DNA of 64,000 nucleotides from Boswellia sacra. Its lineage: Eukaryota > Streptophyta > Magnoliopsida > Sapindales > Burseraceae. The translations under genes were made by a program, and so were the position numbers. Each line of letters begins with the position of its first letter. Positions within the stretch are counted from its first letter, which is position 1. The notes beneath the pieces are model-generated. The model had not been told where the DNA came from, searched no databases, and worked only from the letters and a program-made list of their open reading frames with translations. The stretch is taken from the NCBI GenBank assembly GCA_013180625.2, contig SNVD02002618.1, positions 1-64,000 of the forward strand, given 5' to 3'. Shown in pieces: positions 44,125 to 56,280 of the stretch.

Positions 44125-44734
44125 GAGATTGAGAGGCTATGGGGGCCCCGCGCAGATGCAATTAAGAATTTTATGATATATATGCGGGGTTTCTAAATTA
44201 TGCTATTTTCTTTTCTTTTGTACACCAGATCAACAAGTCCAGTTACGAAATTGTAGCCGACAGAGTCGATGAGTTGGGATGCACCAAAGGTTGCTTCAAC
44301 TCAAACTTTTTTAAGTGGGGTCATGCTCCACTACAGCAATGTACCGGTGCATGGTTGTATTGTACTGTCAATTGGATAAAAACATTTCGTTAAAAAAAAA
44401 TGGTTGTACTCAATACATCAATCTACTCTAGCCATTGTTCCAAATTTAAAATCTAAAATTCAAAACAAATTTCCAACATTATTCCACTATTATCTTTTAC
44501 TTATTTATTGGTCTTTTTATTTTTTTTATTAACACTACTTTATTGATACTTTACCCTTTTTTTTCACTATATTTCTTCACTCAATCATCTCTCTTTTTCA
44601 GTTTTTTTTTGGGTTTCTTGAATTTTTGGCTGCATAAATTAAGGTTCTATTTCGATGGTTGTATTTTTAAATTATTATGATCTTTTTCTAATAATGTAAT
44701 GTGTTTAATTGTTATTATGCATTGATCTAGGTTC
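44125..44734. promoter_or_regulatory. upstream region of the sulfotransferase gene
   Basis: Intergenic sequence between divergently oriented sulfotransferase gene and pseudogene. The first ~170 bp are shared with the pseudogene's 5' flank and so came with the duplication. I cannot point to a specific promoter element. Confidence 0.35.
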
Positions 44735-45150
44735 AAGATTGTGGGGTCACCCGGGACCCCCAAGAAGTTCTTACATCTACGTGGGCTTTCGTAAAAAGAA
44801 TAGACCAAAAACTTGCTACCTTTGACTTAAGAGGCCTTTGGGCCATTTTGTGAAGGACTTCTAGAGAGGCCCGATTCTGTACTTTTCTTTAAGTATGAAG
44901 AAACGACGAGGGATGCTTTGCTCAATGGAAAGTAGTTGGCTAAAGTTTCTAGGACGCCCCTTGTTCTTGGAGGAAGAGCAAAAGTGGCACGTTTTTGTAT
45001 GGGCACCAATTCTCCTGTAAGATTAGGAAATAAAGCATCTTCAGGAGAGGTGAGGTTGGAGATTCGAAGAATTAATTATCCAGCACCTGGGATGATTTAA
45101 AGAGTTGAACGGGCTACCAAGCACAAGTTGGAAAGCTCTCGATAAGAATT
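44735..45150 (+). pseudogene. second sulfotransferase pseudogene, plus strand, 3' half only
   Basis: Readable pieces in several frames, in SOT order: VTRDPQEVLTSTWAFVKRI (the RDPKDVLVS motif region), EAFGPFCEGLLERPDSVLFF followed by KYEE, then LGNKASSGEVR, and PGMI*RVERATKHKLESS (the C-terminal region after GDWKN). Frameshifts and stops break it and the 5' half is absent. It is more diverged from 43108-44124 than the 38034-39046 copy, so it represents an older or different SOT lineage. No intact ORF in the region spans it. Confidence 0.72.
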
Positions 45151-46082
45151 CTAGAGATTTCGTTTGGGTAGCATGGCTTTGTTCAACAAATTAATCAGCT
45201 TGTATGAGTACACTTTCGGTTTATAATTTTTAAAGTTACTTGGACAACTGTTATTACTTTATCTTGCTATATTTATATATAATATGATTACATTTGTGTA
45301 TTTCTTGCTCAAGTATAACAAAAAATCTACGTTACTTTTTGTTTATTTATAAATTACTCCAATTAGTATCTTCTTTCCTTGTCATGGTTAGGGTGGCAAA
45401 ATGTAGTGCTCTCGCTTCTCAGCCATGTGATACTGGTTTTTGGGAGGCGGCCAAGATTCTATCAATGGGCTGAGCCTTGAAGTAGTCTTGGGTTAACAAT
45501 GACATCTTTTAGGAAGCGTTGATGCACCGGGGAAGTCTTAGAAATTTTCATCTTCCGAAAGCTACTAATGGATGTGAACCACGTCTACACTGAAAAACTC
45601 TTGAAGTAGCATAGCACCAAGGAAATGTTCTGCAGCCAAATGGATACAATATAAAAAATTCTCTCACAAAATTCCCAATAATGACTAGATTATCTGGCTG
45701 ATGTTTTAAATTACAGAAACAATAGAGAAAGAAGACAAAAGGGTATTTGGGTTCAACTACCTTGTAGTTCAAAAGAGCTGAGAAATTATTACAAGATTTT
45801 TGCTAAAGAACAAAAAATTCTACAGCTTACAAAAGAGCAAAAGAAATCGCATCAGCAAAAATTAATCCCTCAACTCTTCACCTAGTAACTTTCAAATTTC
45901 TAATGTATATAAAATTTGTTTTCTTTTATGATACTATGATTAAGAAAAAATAAAGTCAAATGAAAAAACTCCTAAAGAAGTCAAAATTTTCTACTTCCAA
46001 CTCTACAAGGATGCGATTACTGGTTGAGGGTTTAAAATATTGACGATCGCATAAATTACTGATGATCAAGAAGTAGCATATT
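45151..46082. other. intergenic, 3' side of GAUT11
   Basis: No further gene recognised; the GAUT11 3' UTR should lie just left of 46083. Confidence 0.4.
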
Positions 46083-49000
46083 TTAACTTGTAACACAATC
46101 TTCAAAATATGGGTGGCTCTGATTTACATATTGTTCCCATAGAGGCTTATACCTGCTAACTGCCAATTTCAGCCATGGCTTCATGTTCCCATTAAAGTGA
46201 ATGACAGCAGCGCTCTCAATCAGACGATTGTCGATGTTCATATCATAACCCAAGCCCAACACATGCCATCTCCTATCGAGTGGCTCTATGAGTCCATAAA
46301 AAGCTAGAAGAGCAGGAGGAAGTGTTCCCAGCTTCCACAGTGTCCGATCAGCATTCTGCTCCTGCCAGTAATGATACCGTGCAGTAACATTTGCTTTCCT
46401 CCACGCAATCAAATCAAAAACATTCATACCAAATGCCCATCCACATGCCTGAGGGTCAAACTTTGAGCTGATCATCGGGTTTGAGAAATTAAGATACTTG
46501 TAATAACGATGAAATGCTTCAAGACAAGTTTCAACTGCACCATTCACATTTCCATGTAAATCCAATGAGAAAAGTGGTGTCAGATCCTTCTGAACAACAA
46601 CATCATCATCAAGAAAAACTACTTTTTCCAGTTGAGGGTAGATCTCTGGAATGTAAAAGCGAAGGTGGTTTAGCAAAGACAGGTACTTTGGATTCCGCAA
46701 CTTCGGCTCAACCCTCAGATCTTGATACTGACCAAAATAATAGGCCCGTGAATCGGCATCCATGAGCTGTTTCGCAATGGGAGCGTATGAAGCATTCAAC
46801 CAAGAGAATTCCTCTATATTCTGAACGTCTATGGTAGACCCTTTGAAGTCATTATTGAGGAACCAAGCCTGCATAGCTCCATAGGTGATTTGATTGGTGA
46901 CAATGTGGAAGACAATCTGCTTTGGATGATCAGCGTTACTGATGGTAGAATTGACAACTACAGAGGCAGCCAGCACATTATCCGAAAATATGCAGAAGTG
47001 ATAGAGATTGTTGTCCACAAGGCGCATAGAGTTCCGCCTCTCAGCTGCAACATCTTGAAGGCTCATGCTTTTAAGCCAATCAGCTGTGAGCTTGACTTTT
47101 AGGCAGTGAAGACTCTTTGGTAGAGCTTCAGCCACTAATTGCCCAAACAAACTACTCTGAACTGTTGCTGCATTTGCACGATCTTCAAGGGCTTGAATAT
47201 GAGATTTCATTGTCATTATTGTGGTTGCAATGTCATAATGAGCCTCCTGTGCCTTAAAGATGAGAGATGATAAGCTACTAATAATTGGCTCTGCTTCTTG
47301 TAGTGTGATAGGTTCTCCTCTCATGGCAGCTTTAGAAAGTAAAAGCTGGCAACTTCTGATCATCTGGCTTAGCTCCCATGCAAGGTGAAGATTGTTGTGC
47401 TCTTTGGCAATGATGACATAAGCCTTGGCAAGTGTCATTTGCTCTGCCAACTGTCGGGAAAATGAGGTGGCACTTAATATCTCCTCAGTATAATTAAAGG
47501 TCTCACGGACAACCGGCTCTGTTCTAGCAGTTTTCTCCTGTTAAAGGGAGGCAGAGAAGGATAAGTCCTCAAAACAATTAATCCAGAAACCAATGTTCAA
47601 CAACATATAAACTGTTAGTACTCTCATTCACTTACATGTAACAATGTTTACATAACATATTATTACAATTTTGCAGTACTTATAAAATATGTAGTGGAAA
47701 ACCCAAAAAAAAAAAAAAAGAAGAAGAAGAAAAGATTGCACAAGTACAATTTATTTAAAAGGATTGTATTGCACAAAGAGCAAAGAGGCCCAACACGGTC
47801 AAAAAATGTAATTGACTGCTACGTAAATAGCTTAAAGATGGACTTGTAAGATTTAATCACATTTATATGATTTTAATTGACCATTAACTCATCATATAAT
47901 TTCAAAAGCCTCTGTGTGAACTGATCTATTTGTTTGCACCTAAAACAAGCAGAAGTCTAGAAACAAGCAACAGATCAATCAAGAAGTCCTTAAAAGAGTA
48001 AGGTTGGTTCAATATGCGGCTAATGATGAAAATCAGCAGCAACAGTAGTAGAATCTTGTTAGAGACCTTTAAAAAAATGTAGCTAAGAGATGTACCCACA
48101 AGGAGGCGGCACACGTGTTCTATAGTGAAGCCACTGTAATTCCAGGTCACTGAAGACAGTGAGAAGTACATTAGGCAGTGACAATAGAATGCTATAGCAG
48201 TGACACAGGTGTTGAAAAATTGGTTGCGGAAAAATCGTAGCTGTGGAGGTGAGCACGGTGATGAATTTAAAGAAATTTTCATCATAGTTTTCTTATGTAG
48301 CACCCGTAACATTAGAACCCATGAGAACTAGTAGAGAGTTTGATAATATCATTTTAAACACAGATAAATACTAACCAATGCCCTAAACATCATATTTTCC
48401 GGCCAATTCCGAAAATGCTTAAACGACTGAAATATATTCAAGCCTTCTATTTCATTTGGAAGATTTCAACTTACTCATTGATTAGAAAGTCACTCAAACA
48501 GGGAACAATAATCACCTAGCATCCCCTGGATATCCTAGCCAACTCCATGCCCAGCTTACAATAACTTCCTTTTCTTTTACTTTAAAGGAAGAAGATTAGC
48601 ACAAAACTTCATAGCCTCTCTATAACACCAGATAATGCAATTTCCTACAACACTGTAATCAACATTCCTGAAGCAGCTATTGAAATTAAACCATATTCTT
48701 AAAATGTTCTTGCAAATTCTTTCATCCTCTCTTCATAGCATGTTAAAAGTAGATCAACAAACTTTGGAGATAACAAATGCTTTCTTTTTTTTTTTTTTTT
48801 TAAATCTTGGAGCAGAATGATTGTTTCAACATATGCAAAAAATAAAATCAAAATTCAGAGAGAGAGAGAGAGAGAGAAAGCTTTCCAGATGATGAACAAG
48901 ATTCAAGAATATTCTATAGATCGATTAATGATCCCAAATGCATAGACGACTGGTAGACTAAAGCATTCTGCATACTCTATAAGATCATCACAGTAATAAG

Positions 49001-51300
49001 GGCTCAAACTAATGCAGAAGGACATAACAATCATGCATTCAGAGGACAAAAAGAAAGGTATTTGGCCTTTATGTAAGGGGAAAGAAGTTCAACCTTCTAC
49101 AATTTCTAAAATAATGTATTAATGTGGACAAGAAAGCTACATAAGACAATAATTTTCAAATCAAAAATTGAAGAGAAATTTAATAGCTTGCTTTATGTGC
49201 AGTCACAAAAATAAGAAATATTAATAATAGAAAAATTGACCAAAGAAAATATTGCATACACATGATGCAAAAATCTCTGAATTATGAGGCTAATATTTAT
49301 GAGATTGACATCATTTAACTCTTTGAATTTAAGGTCAATATGATCAAATGTAACCATGAGATTCATTTGAATGATGCAACTAGATTTTCACATGGCTAAT
49401 TTCTCTCCTCAAAAGCAAATTTAATATAGACTGAAGAGAAAATATCAAGATTGGTTCTAAAAGTTTCTCCATGATTTCATAAGGAGATGATCCGAAAGGA
49501 AATCTAGATTTGGAGAATGGCTTAGATTTTGTGCAGTGAAAGAAATAAGAAATTTTAAAACAAATCTTAAATAATAAAATGAAAGCCGTGATAATAAATA
49601 AAATCCAAAATATCAGTAGTGAGGAGCCAAAAAGCACTATATAAAAGAATACCAATCCACTAAGAATATTGATTTAGGAAAAGGAGACTTATACAACAGT
49701 CATGAAAAAATATTGAGTGTCAAATCAAAGGGGAAAAGTGAATGCTAAGTTTTCCTTCCAGCACAAAATTTGTAGATCCATTGTTATTCTCTTGAGGCTC
49801 TGAATGAAACAAAGAATTTCAAATAGGTAAAAAATCTCTCCCTAAGCCATGCCTGAATTTTTCATTGCAGCCAGCTTTCCCTATCTATAACATTAAAACT
49901 CCCCTTCTTCCCTAACCCATGGAGAAAAATAAAGGCCATTTTTGTGTCCAAGAAGATACCAATGAAAACATAAGCTATCATTAATATGCAATCGATACTC
50001 TCAATCCAACCCTGTCTATTAATATCAATTTTCACTAAAGAGACAGTATGATGATCTCATAATTCCCCTTGATGTTTTGTTTAAGCAACCAACCACAAAA
50101 ATGTGACAATTCTTGTCCGTCGTAAATATTGCCCACTAAACGCATCCATTTAGCGGTTTTAGGAACAACAGTATGATAACTGGCATCATCAACAACCAAA
50201 TGAGTATGGTATTTAACAAGGCTGTGTTCATTTTTTAATTTATGAGCAGTAAGAAATTATCGATTCAAAAAACTCAAAGCTTGAAGGAATAGCTCCATCC
50301 AGTTGATTTACAGATCTAAAATCTAAACGATCGACAAGACTGCTTAGCATAGTACCTAAAAGTCAATAATTTCAATATAGAATATGTTTCCTCTAAAGAT
50401 TATCATACAGAACTTCCAATTCTCAAAATGAACATATGTCACAAGGTAAGAGAGATCTTTTTATCAATTTTTGTCACGAAAATGAAAAAATGTCACATTT
50501 AAAAACCACAAAGCTTATTCACATTGACTCCTACAAAATGCTCTTTCATTTGGAGATCTAAGAGGTAGTAAGAGAGTTCAGATTGATAGAGTCCAACAAC
50601 CCAATTGATAGAGTCCAACAACCCAATTAATAATTGAACATTTGTCAGCGAAACTCAAACCTGAAAGACACAACCAGGCCTCTGATACAAAGACCAGAAG
50701 ACCGATATCGGAATGTTAACCCATTTTGAAAGACATATGTTTAGCAACAGTTTAACAAGTCAACATAGATGAAATCCAGTACATATGCCACATAATTTAA
50801 CAACTAGAATATGAGAATAATATCGTGTTTACATCGAATACAGATACAAAACTTCCAAATTGCAAGAGGCAGGTTAATGGCATGTACAAGCGCAAACAAA
50901 AGTAGAATCTAAACAAAGACACTAAAACTCAATCTTTCCTGTCGTAAATAGTCATTCAAGTAGCATCAAAACTCCTAACCAATCCAAAGCACACATATAA
51001 ACATTCCAAGCAGCAAGATCAGAAGGGCATCCCCAAAAACGACCCAACACAGAGAATTAAAACGACATCAAATCAATGAAAAATAGCAGACAACATTTAT
51101 TAGATCAAATGAAATAAAAACAAGAAAAGGGTTCTCCCTCTGCTTACCTGTACTATCTTGTCAACCCGATCTTCATTATGATTGTGGTGAACTACAAACA
51201 AAACCAATCCTGCAAACAAGAACAGCCCGAGGAGAACCCAGATCCAAGCAGAAAACCTCCTCCGAACCGGGCGCCGATACTCGGCAGCCCGCCGCCGCAT
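46083..51300 (-). CDS. GAUT11: galacturonosyltransferase, GAUT11 orthologue (two exons)
   Basis: Exon 1 is 51148-51300 (51 codons, ATG at 51298-51300, donor CAG|GTAAGC). Exon 2 is 46083-47537 (acceptor AACAG|GAGAAA, 484 codons plus stop). Joined in phase 0 they give 535 residues, the size of Arabidopsis GAUT11. Residues ~18-37 (AWIWVLLGLFLFAGLVLFVV), after a basic MRRRAAEYRRPVRRR, form a type II signal anchor. The stem region (AEQMTLAKAY, SCQLLLSKAAMRG) and the GT8 domain follow, with metal-binding DDD at about 361-363 (FLDDDVVVQKDL), LGLGYD and HFNGNMKPW near 498-506. The enzyme is a Golgi glycosyltransferase that adds galacturonic acid to homogalacturonan in pectin synthesis. No frameshift or missing motif; appears functional. 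Sequence similarity over its whole length is to GAUT11 rather than other GAUTs. Confidence 0.96.
47538..51147 (-). other. GAUT11 intron 1 (3.6 kb)
   Basis: Bounded by GTAAGC and AACAG on the minus strand. Holds a T tract at 48782-48802, a (GA)n run at about 48858-48880, an A tract at 47707-47719, and a direct repeat CCAACAACCCAATTGATAGAGT near 50590-50625. No nested gene or transposon terminus recognised. Confidence 0.75.
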
Positions 51301-53769
51301 CTTTCGCTGATCCTCTCCACAATTCAACACCAAATCACGATTCCAAACCGACCCATTTACCAGATTTGATCAAGGAATCGATTCACATAAACAAAAAAAA
51401 AAAACAATCTTTCACCATCCCAAGTCTACATGAACACTAACACGTATCAAGAAACACGCAGACCAGAACAGTTTCAAGTAAGATATATTATATATATATT
51501 TTTTATTTTTTTGAATGTAAAGAAGAGTAAATGATTGAGTGAAGCTGTTATGATCTGATTACAGTAGAGAAATTAAAGAGTAAAAAAAATTTTAACCAAA
51601 CAAGAGATTGTTTGTTTTGTTTGGTTTGTTGTTTTTTGATTTTGTAGACGTCAAGGTTGTTATACGGAGGGAAACAACATCCTCAGCCACCACATGAAAC
51701 CCTGTGAACCGAAGTGATGGGTTAGTTTAGTCTTTACAATGTTTCTGTCAATTTAACATTACTTATATCATTCACTCACAACTCCATTTATTGCTCTCAT
51801 TATTACCGCATTATCTCAAACATGCTCACCTTCATATATATACTTTATTACCTAATATTAAACAATTCAGACCAATTTTATTTTATTTAAAGAATTATTT
51901 TTTAATTCCTAATGTTGAATAAAATTCGTAAAAGTGAAAGAGAGATAACATACAAATTGATTATAACTTTTGTGTCGTTTCTTCTTTGAAGTCAGTTAAT
52001 GTAACACTTTATTAAAAAGGAATATACTTAGCCTGCGTAAAGAAAAGCAAGTGTCATTTTATGATTGTAAATTCAATTCAATTTGTGGGTCAATTTTCCA
52101 AGACTTAAATATGTAGTCTAGAGGTTTGTTTTGCAGATGTCACATGATTCTCAAGAGTTAATCTAATATTTAAATATAAGCTTATTTTTCCAAAGTAATT
52201 TTACTTAAACTATTTTGATATTTGGGAAATTGACAGAGCGTGCGCATCCATCAATAGATTATCCATTGACCTACAACAACGGTTAAAAAATGCTCACTTA
52301 TCAGTTTATTAACCAATTAATTAGTTAAATAATAAAAAAATCAAAAAGTAAAAGAAATAACCAAATTTAAGAAAGTGTTTTGAAAAATACAAATTTAATG
52401 TATCATTTGATTGCATAACCAAATTCAACAATGGGCAAAAATACTCTTATAAAAAAAAACTTAAAACCTCTACTCGTCAACCTATTACAGAATAACAAGT
52501 TGAAATACATTAACACGTTACATGTTAATGGTTGGTTAGGTACTGAAAAAATAAATCAATTATGGCTCATTTTGTGGTTATCCCCCCCCTTTTTTTTTTA
52601 ATAACCAACACTTGATGTAAGAAAACATCCCAATATTTTTTTATGTACCGATTATGAAGTGTAGGGCATGCTAATGACTCATTCCTGATGCACTGCCATA
52701 GCTGTTCTTATCATAAGGGTGTCCCCGAGCTCCCTTGCTTGCATCCAATTATTTAACAAAACATTGAAAAAAAAATAACCTCATAAAATTCTATGTTAAT
52801 TAAAATTAAATCACGATAATAATATTGGTGGATATAATAAAAGATCTAGTATTTATCATATGACACTTCAACAGAAAATAATTTCATATCTTAAAAGATT
52901 TCTAATAAGGTCCCACCACAGAATCTTCAAAATTCACTATTGGCCAGTACAAAAATTATAAATTATACTACAAGAAGAAGCTATAGTTAAAAAGTGATTT
53001 GGTTGCCACATGACATGAGAACTCCGTTGATTTCTAGCTTTAAATGCCAGACATGTCCTAACCCAACTGGGCTCTCTGAAGGGCCCCATGAGATCCAACC
53101 GGAATTACCACATTGACGACATTTCATAAACACCCCTAAATATGTCAAATAATATTGTTATGTTTTTTCTTCCTATGTTACTCTTATCTTTAATTTAAGA
53201 TAACTGTTGAAAAATAAATGAATGAAAGCATTAAAAGCATTATTTTATTGATAATTTAAATAATAAAATAATCAAAATTATAAAATATATATAATACCTT
53301 TATTATGTGTACATTTTTTTCTTGAATAAACGGTCTATATTGGGGGTATTTATATTTTTATCTAAATAATGGTTAATGGTTACTTAGCCTGCCTTGTAAG
53401 GTTGTCTAAGTCCTTCCCAATCCCAAAACACCCATTCATTTATTTATATATAATTTAGTTAACATAGAAGCTTGCATTTTACAATGAAAAATGAAACATA
53501 ATATTTATAACTTTTTCATCAACTTATTACAATAAAATTTAAAAAAAATGTGTATACTAATAGGAATATAATATGAAAATGAATTTTATACTTTTGCTTC
53601 TGGTAAATTTTCAATCTGTAATTTGCTAACAAGAGAATTCTTTATTCTATTTAAAGTTTATTAATATAACTGAACAAAAAATTGTGAAATTTACTAGTTA
53701 TAGATTAAATTTTCTCCCAAAAGAATTTGAAAAACTTGCATTAAAAAATATAAATACAAGGTTGAAGAA
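51301..53769. other. GAUT11 upstream region and AT-rich intergenic
   Basis: The first few hundred bases should include the 5' UTR and promoter of GAUT11 (minus strand); I cannot fix a transcription start. The remainder is AT-rich with no supported gene. Confidence 0.4.
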
Positions 53770-54050
53770 ACTAAAGCAAACAGCCTTCAGATAAGAACTC
53801 TAGTCAAGCGAGCCATCATCAAATTGCAACACAAAGTTTATGCGCTTAGACTGTCGAGGTTTCAACCTATGTGCACGGGGGAGAAGAGATATTTTTTTCT
53901 CTTATTGATCATGGCAAACAAAGTACAAGAGCTTAGCATAAAAGGAGATTATAAAGATTTGTTTATGGTAGGAATCTCAATATTGTAAAATTAGAAATAA
54001 GAAATCTACCAAATCAATAACGTAAGTAAATTTCCTCTTCTCTACCAACA
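53770..54050 (-). repeat. 3' LTR (partial) of a Ty1/copia element
   Basis: On the minus strand a purine tract TTGAGGGGGAG is followed by TGTTGGTAGAGAAGAGG at 54050, a typical polypurine tract/LTR junction. The LTR's far end is uncertain (about 53770-53830). Confidence 0.55.
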
Positions 54051-56280
54051 CTCCCCCTCAAGGTGGTGCGAAATATTAAGAGGGCCCAACTGAACAATAT
54101 CTCTTGAAACTTTTTTGTTGTTAAGCTCTTTCTAAAGCTGTCAGCCAACTATTAATCATTGCGAGCCAAAGGCATATAAATTACATTGGTTTACACCTTG
54201 TTACGAACAAAATGACAATCAACTTTGACATTGTTTGTTCGTTCATGAAAGACTAGGTTTGAAGCAATATGAAGAGCAACTTGATTATCACAAACCAATT
54301 TATTTGGACCTAGTGGACAAAAAAATTCAAGTCAGTTAACAAAGCTCTAAGCCTAATGATTTCACTAGTCATAATAGCCATGGCATGATATTCTGCCTTT
54401 GCACTTGACTTAGCTACTATATTTTGTTTCGTACTCTTCCATGTGACCAAATTCCCTTAAACAAATGTACAATATCCTGTTGTTAATCTACGATTAATTA
54501 GACATCCTGCTAAGGCTTTTTTTTTTTTGGAAAAGTTACTTAGTAAAATAGATCCAAAAAATTATAATGTACAAAAATCCGAGGGGCATACCCCAAGAAT
54601 TACAAATAGGGCATAAAGTCCAAACAAACAATCCACCAAAAGATAGAAAATAAAGGCCACAAGTGGCCTAAACAAAGTAAAAAAAAGGCCACAAATGGCC
54701 TTAACAACATAAATGAGAAATGACCACAAACGATTCAAATCAAAAAAATACAAGAGCTTTAACCCTTCTTATTTTTCTTCTTCTTAACCTTTTGTACAGG
54801 GGTAGCCGGGGTGTCTGAATGATCATGATCAATCATATTAGATTGATCTTCATCGCTTAGCCTATTTAAAGGCTCAAAACGAGAGGGAGAAGACTCAGGA
54901 GGTTGTCCTGTATTTATTCGCCCTGATGAAACGGATGCCTCACGATTAATAGAACACTGGATAGTACCTAAAAGCCTACCCTGGTCAGTCGCAGAAGGAG
55001 ATAAAGAGTCAGAATTTGAGATTGACTCTACGCTCGAAGTTGTAGCCGTCTTAGGAGGAACAACTTGCACTAGAGAATCTGCTGGAATAGCAACAAGTTT
55101 TGAACTCTCAACGACCTTTGTCACAACCTTACCCGAAGTCAAAGGGGTACCATCGGAAGAGGTGCCATCAGGGTTGCTAGCCTCATTCTTATCCTGACCT
55201 GAAGTCTTTACCGGTTCTGAACAACGGTGTCCAAACTTACAACATTTGGAGCAACGTTTTGGAACCCACTCATACTCAACTTGAATTTGGATGGGCTCAG
55301 GAGAAAGCTTGCATATGAACTCAAAGTTCTGAATTAGAGGGTGTTTTGCATCGAGAAGAACACATACCCTCGCATACTCCAATCTGAAAAGATCAGAAGT
55401 CGTCTTGTCACAATATAAAGGTTCTCCAACCATGCTGAAGACAATGCTAAGACCTTTGGTTGTCCACAAAGGGAACGACAGGCCATATAATTGAATCCAA
55501 ACAGGAATATATCTCAATTGATTTGTATTAAAATCTAAATGCGGGTTCCAAGGTTGCAAGACAATTGTTTTACCTCCAGTTAAGGCAACATCCACATAAG
55601 TTGAGATAGATGTATGACCATTCTTTTGTATCCATATACCTTTTCTTGGTGAACCCTTTAGATATTGCAAAATTGTAGTCAACAATTTTCACTCTTGTAC
55701 TTAATTTGGTATATCCAACATTAGACAATGATTTTCTTTCCAGGTGGCAATTTGACAATCTTCAATGTATTGCCATCATCAAGTGCATGGAGTTCTTCCT
55801 ACATAGCTTTCCTTCCAGGTTAAACCAGAGTTAGCTTCTTTAACCTTTTTGGTTCTTGATTGCTAGACAATGACGTAAGAAAAGCTGCATGAGAAGCATT
55901 TACATTTGCATATGTCAAATAATTCTACAATGGATATGAAACCGTATGATAGATAAAGAAATCCTTCATTCTTTTTGGTGGCCAAATCTGTCTACTTGTT
56001 CTTTATAAGGGTTGTTGATATAAAGACAACTCACTACTTGCTATTTGAGAAGATGTAATATCTGGTTTTAAGCTTCATTGACTTGTTAACCATCTTTCTT
56101 TGAATAAGATGTGTTGTCAAATGTAAAAGTAGGTAAGGCAACAGAATCAAATAAAAACTTCCCCTGAGATTGATTCCTACTATGATCTTCTGATAGAAAG
56201 AAAGTTTATGTCTCAACAAATTGAACATCATGTGAAATAACAAGCTTTCTAGTTGCAAAATTATAGTAAATGTAACCTGT
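54051..56280 (-). mobile_element. decayed Ty1/copia element, split by a LINE
   Basis: Minus-strand copia pol pieces in order: YYNFATRKLVISHDVQFVET (56220-56280), HALDDGNTLKIVKLPPGKK (~55730-55800), TTILQYLKGSPRKGIWIQKN then HTSISTYVDVAL (55580-55685), the LINE insertion, and then LTTGYCTFV*GNLVTWKS, AKSSAKAEYHAMAI and [11 protein letters not shown] (54180-54510). This is integrase C-terminus to RNase H, with stops and frameshifts. The element ends in the LTR at 54050. No 5' LTR recognised. Confidence 0.85.
54518..55578 (-). mobile_element. 5'-truncated LINE inserted in the copia RNase H
   Basis: On the minus strand the insertion ends in a poly(A) (T tract at 54518-54530). It is flanked by an 8-bp duplication with one mismatch (GCTAAGGC at 54510-54517, GTTAAGGC at 55579-55586). 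Removing it rejoins the copia reading VDVAL with AGCLINRRLTTGYC. The ORF to 54759 has the LINE ORF1 signature: PVWIQLYGLSFPLWTTKGLS, GEPLYCDKTTSDL, RLEYARVCVLLDAKHP (DUF4283-like), then a zinc-knuckle-like RCSKCCKFGHRC, and a basic tail KVKKKKNKKG. No endonuclease or RT follows; the poly(A) comes ~230 bp after the ORF1 stop. Confidence 0.8.

Noticed and set aside
46514..47102. Plus-strand ORFs opposite GAUT11
   Set aside because: Antisense shadows of a well-conserved coding exon.
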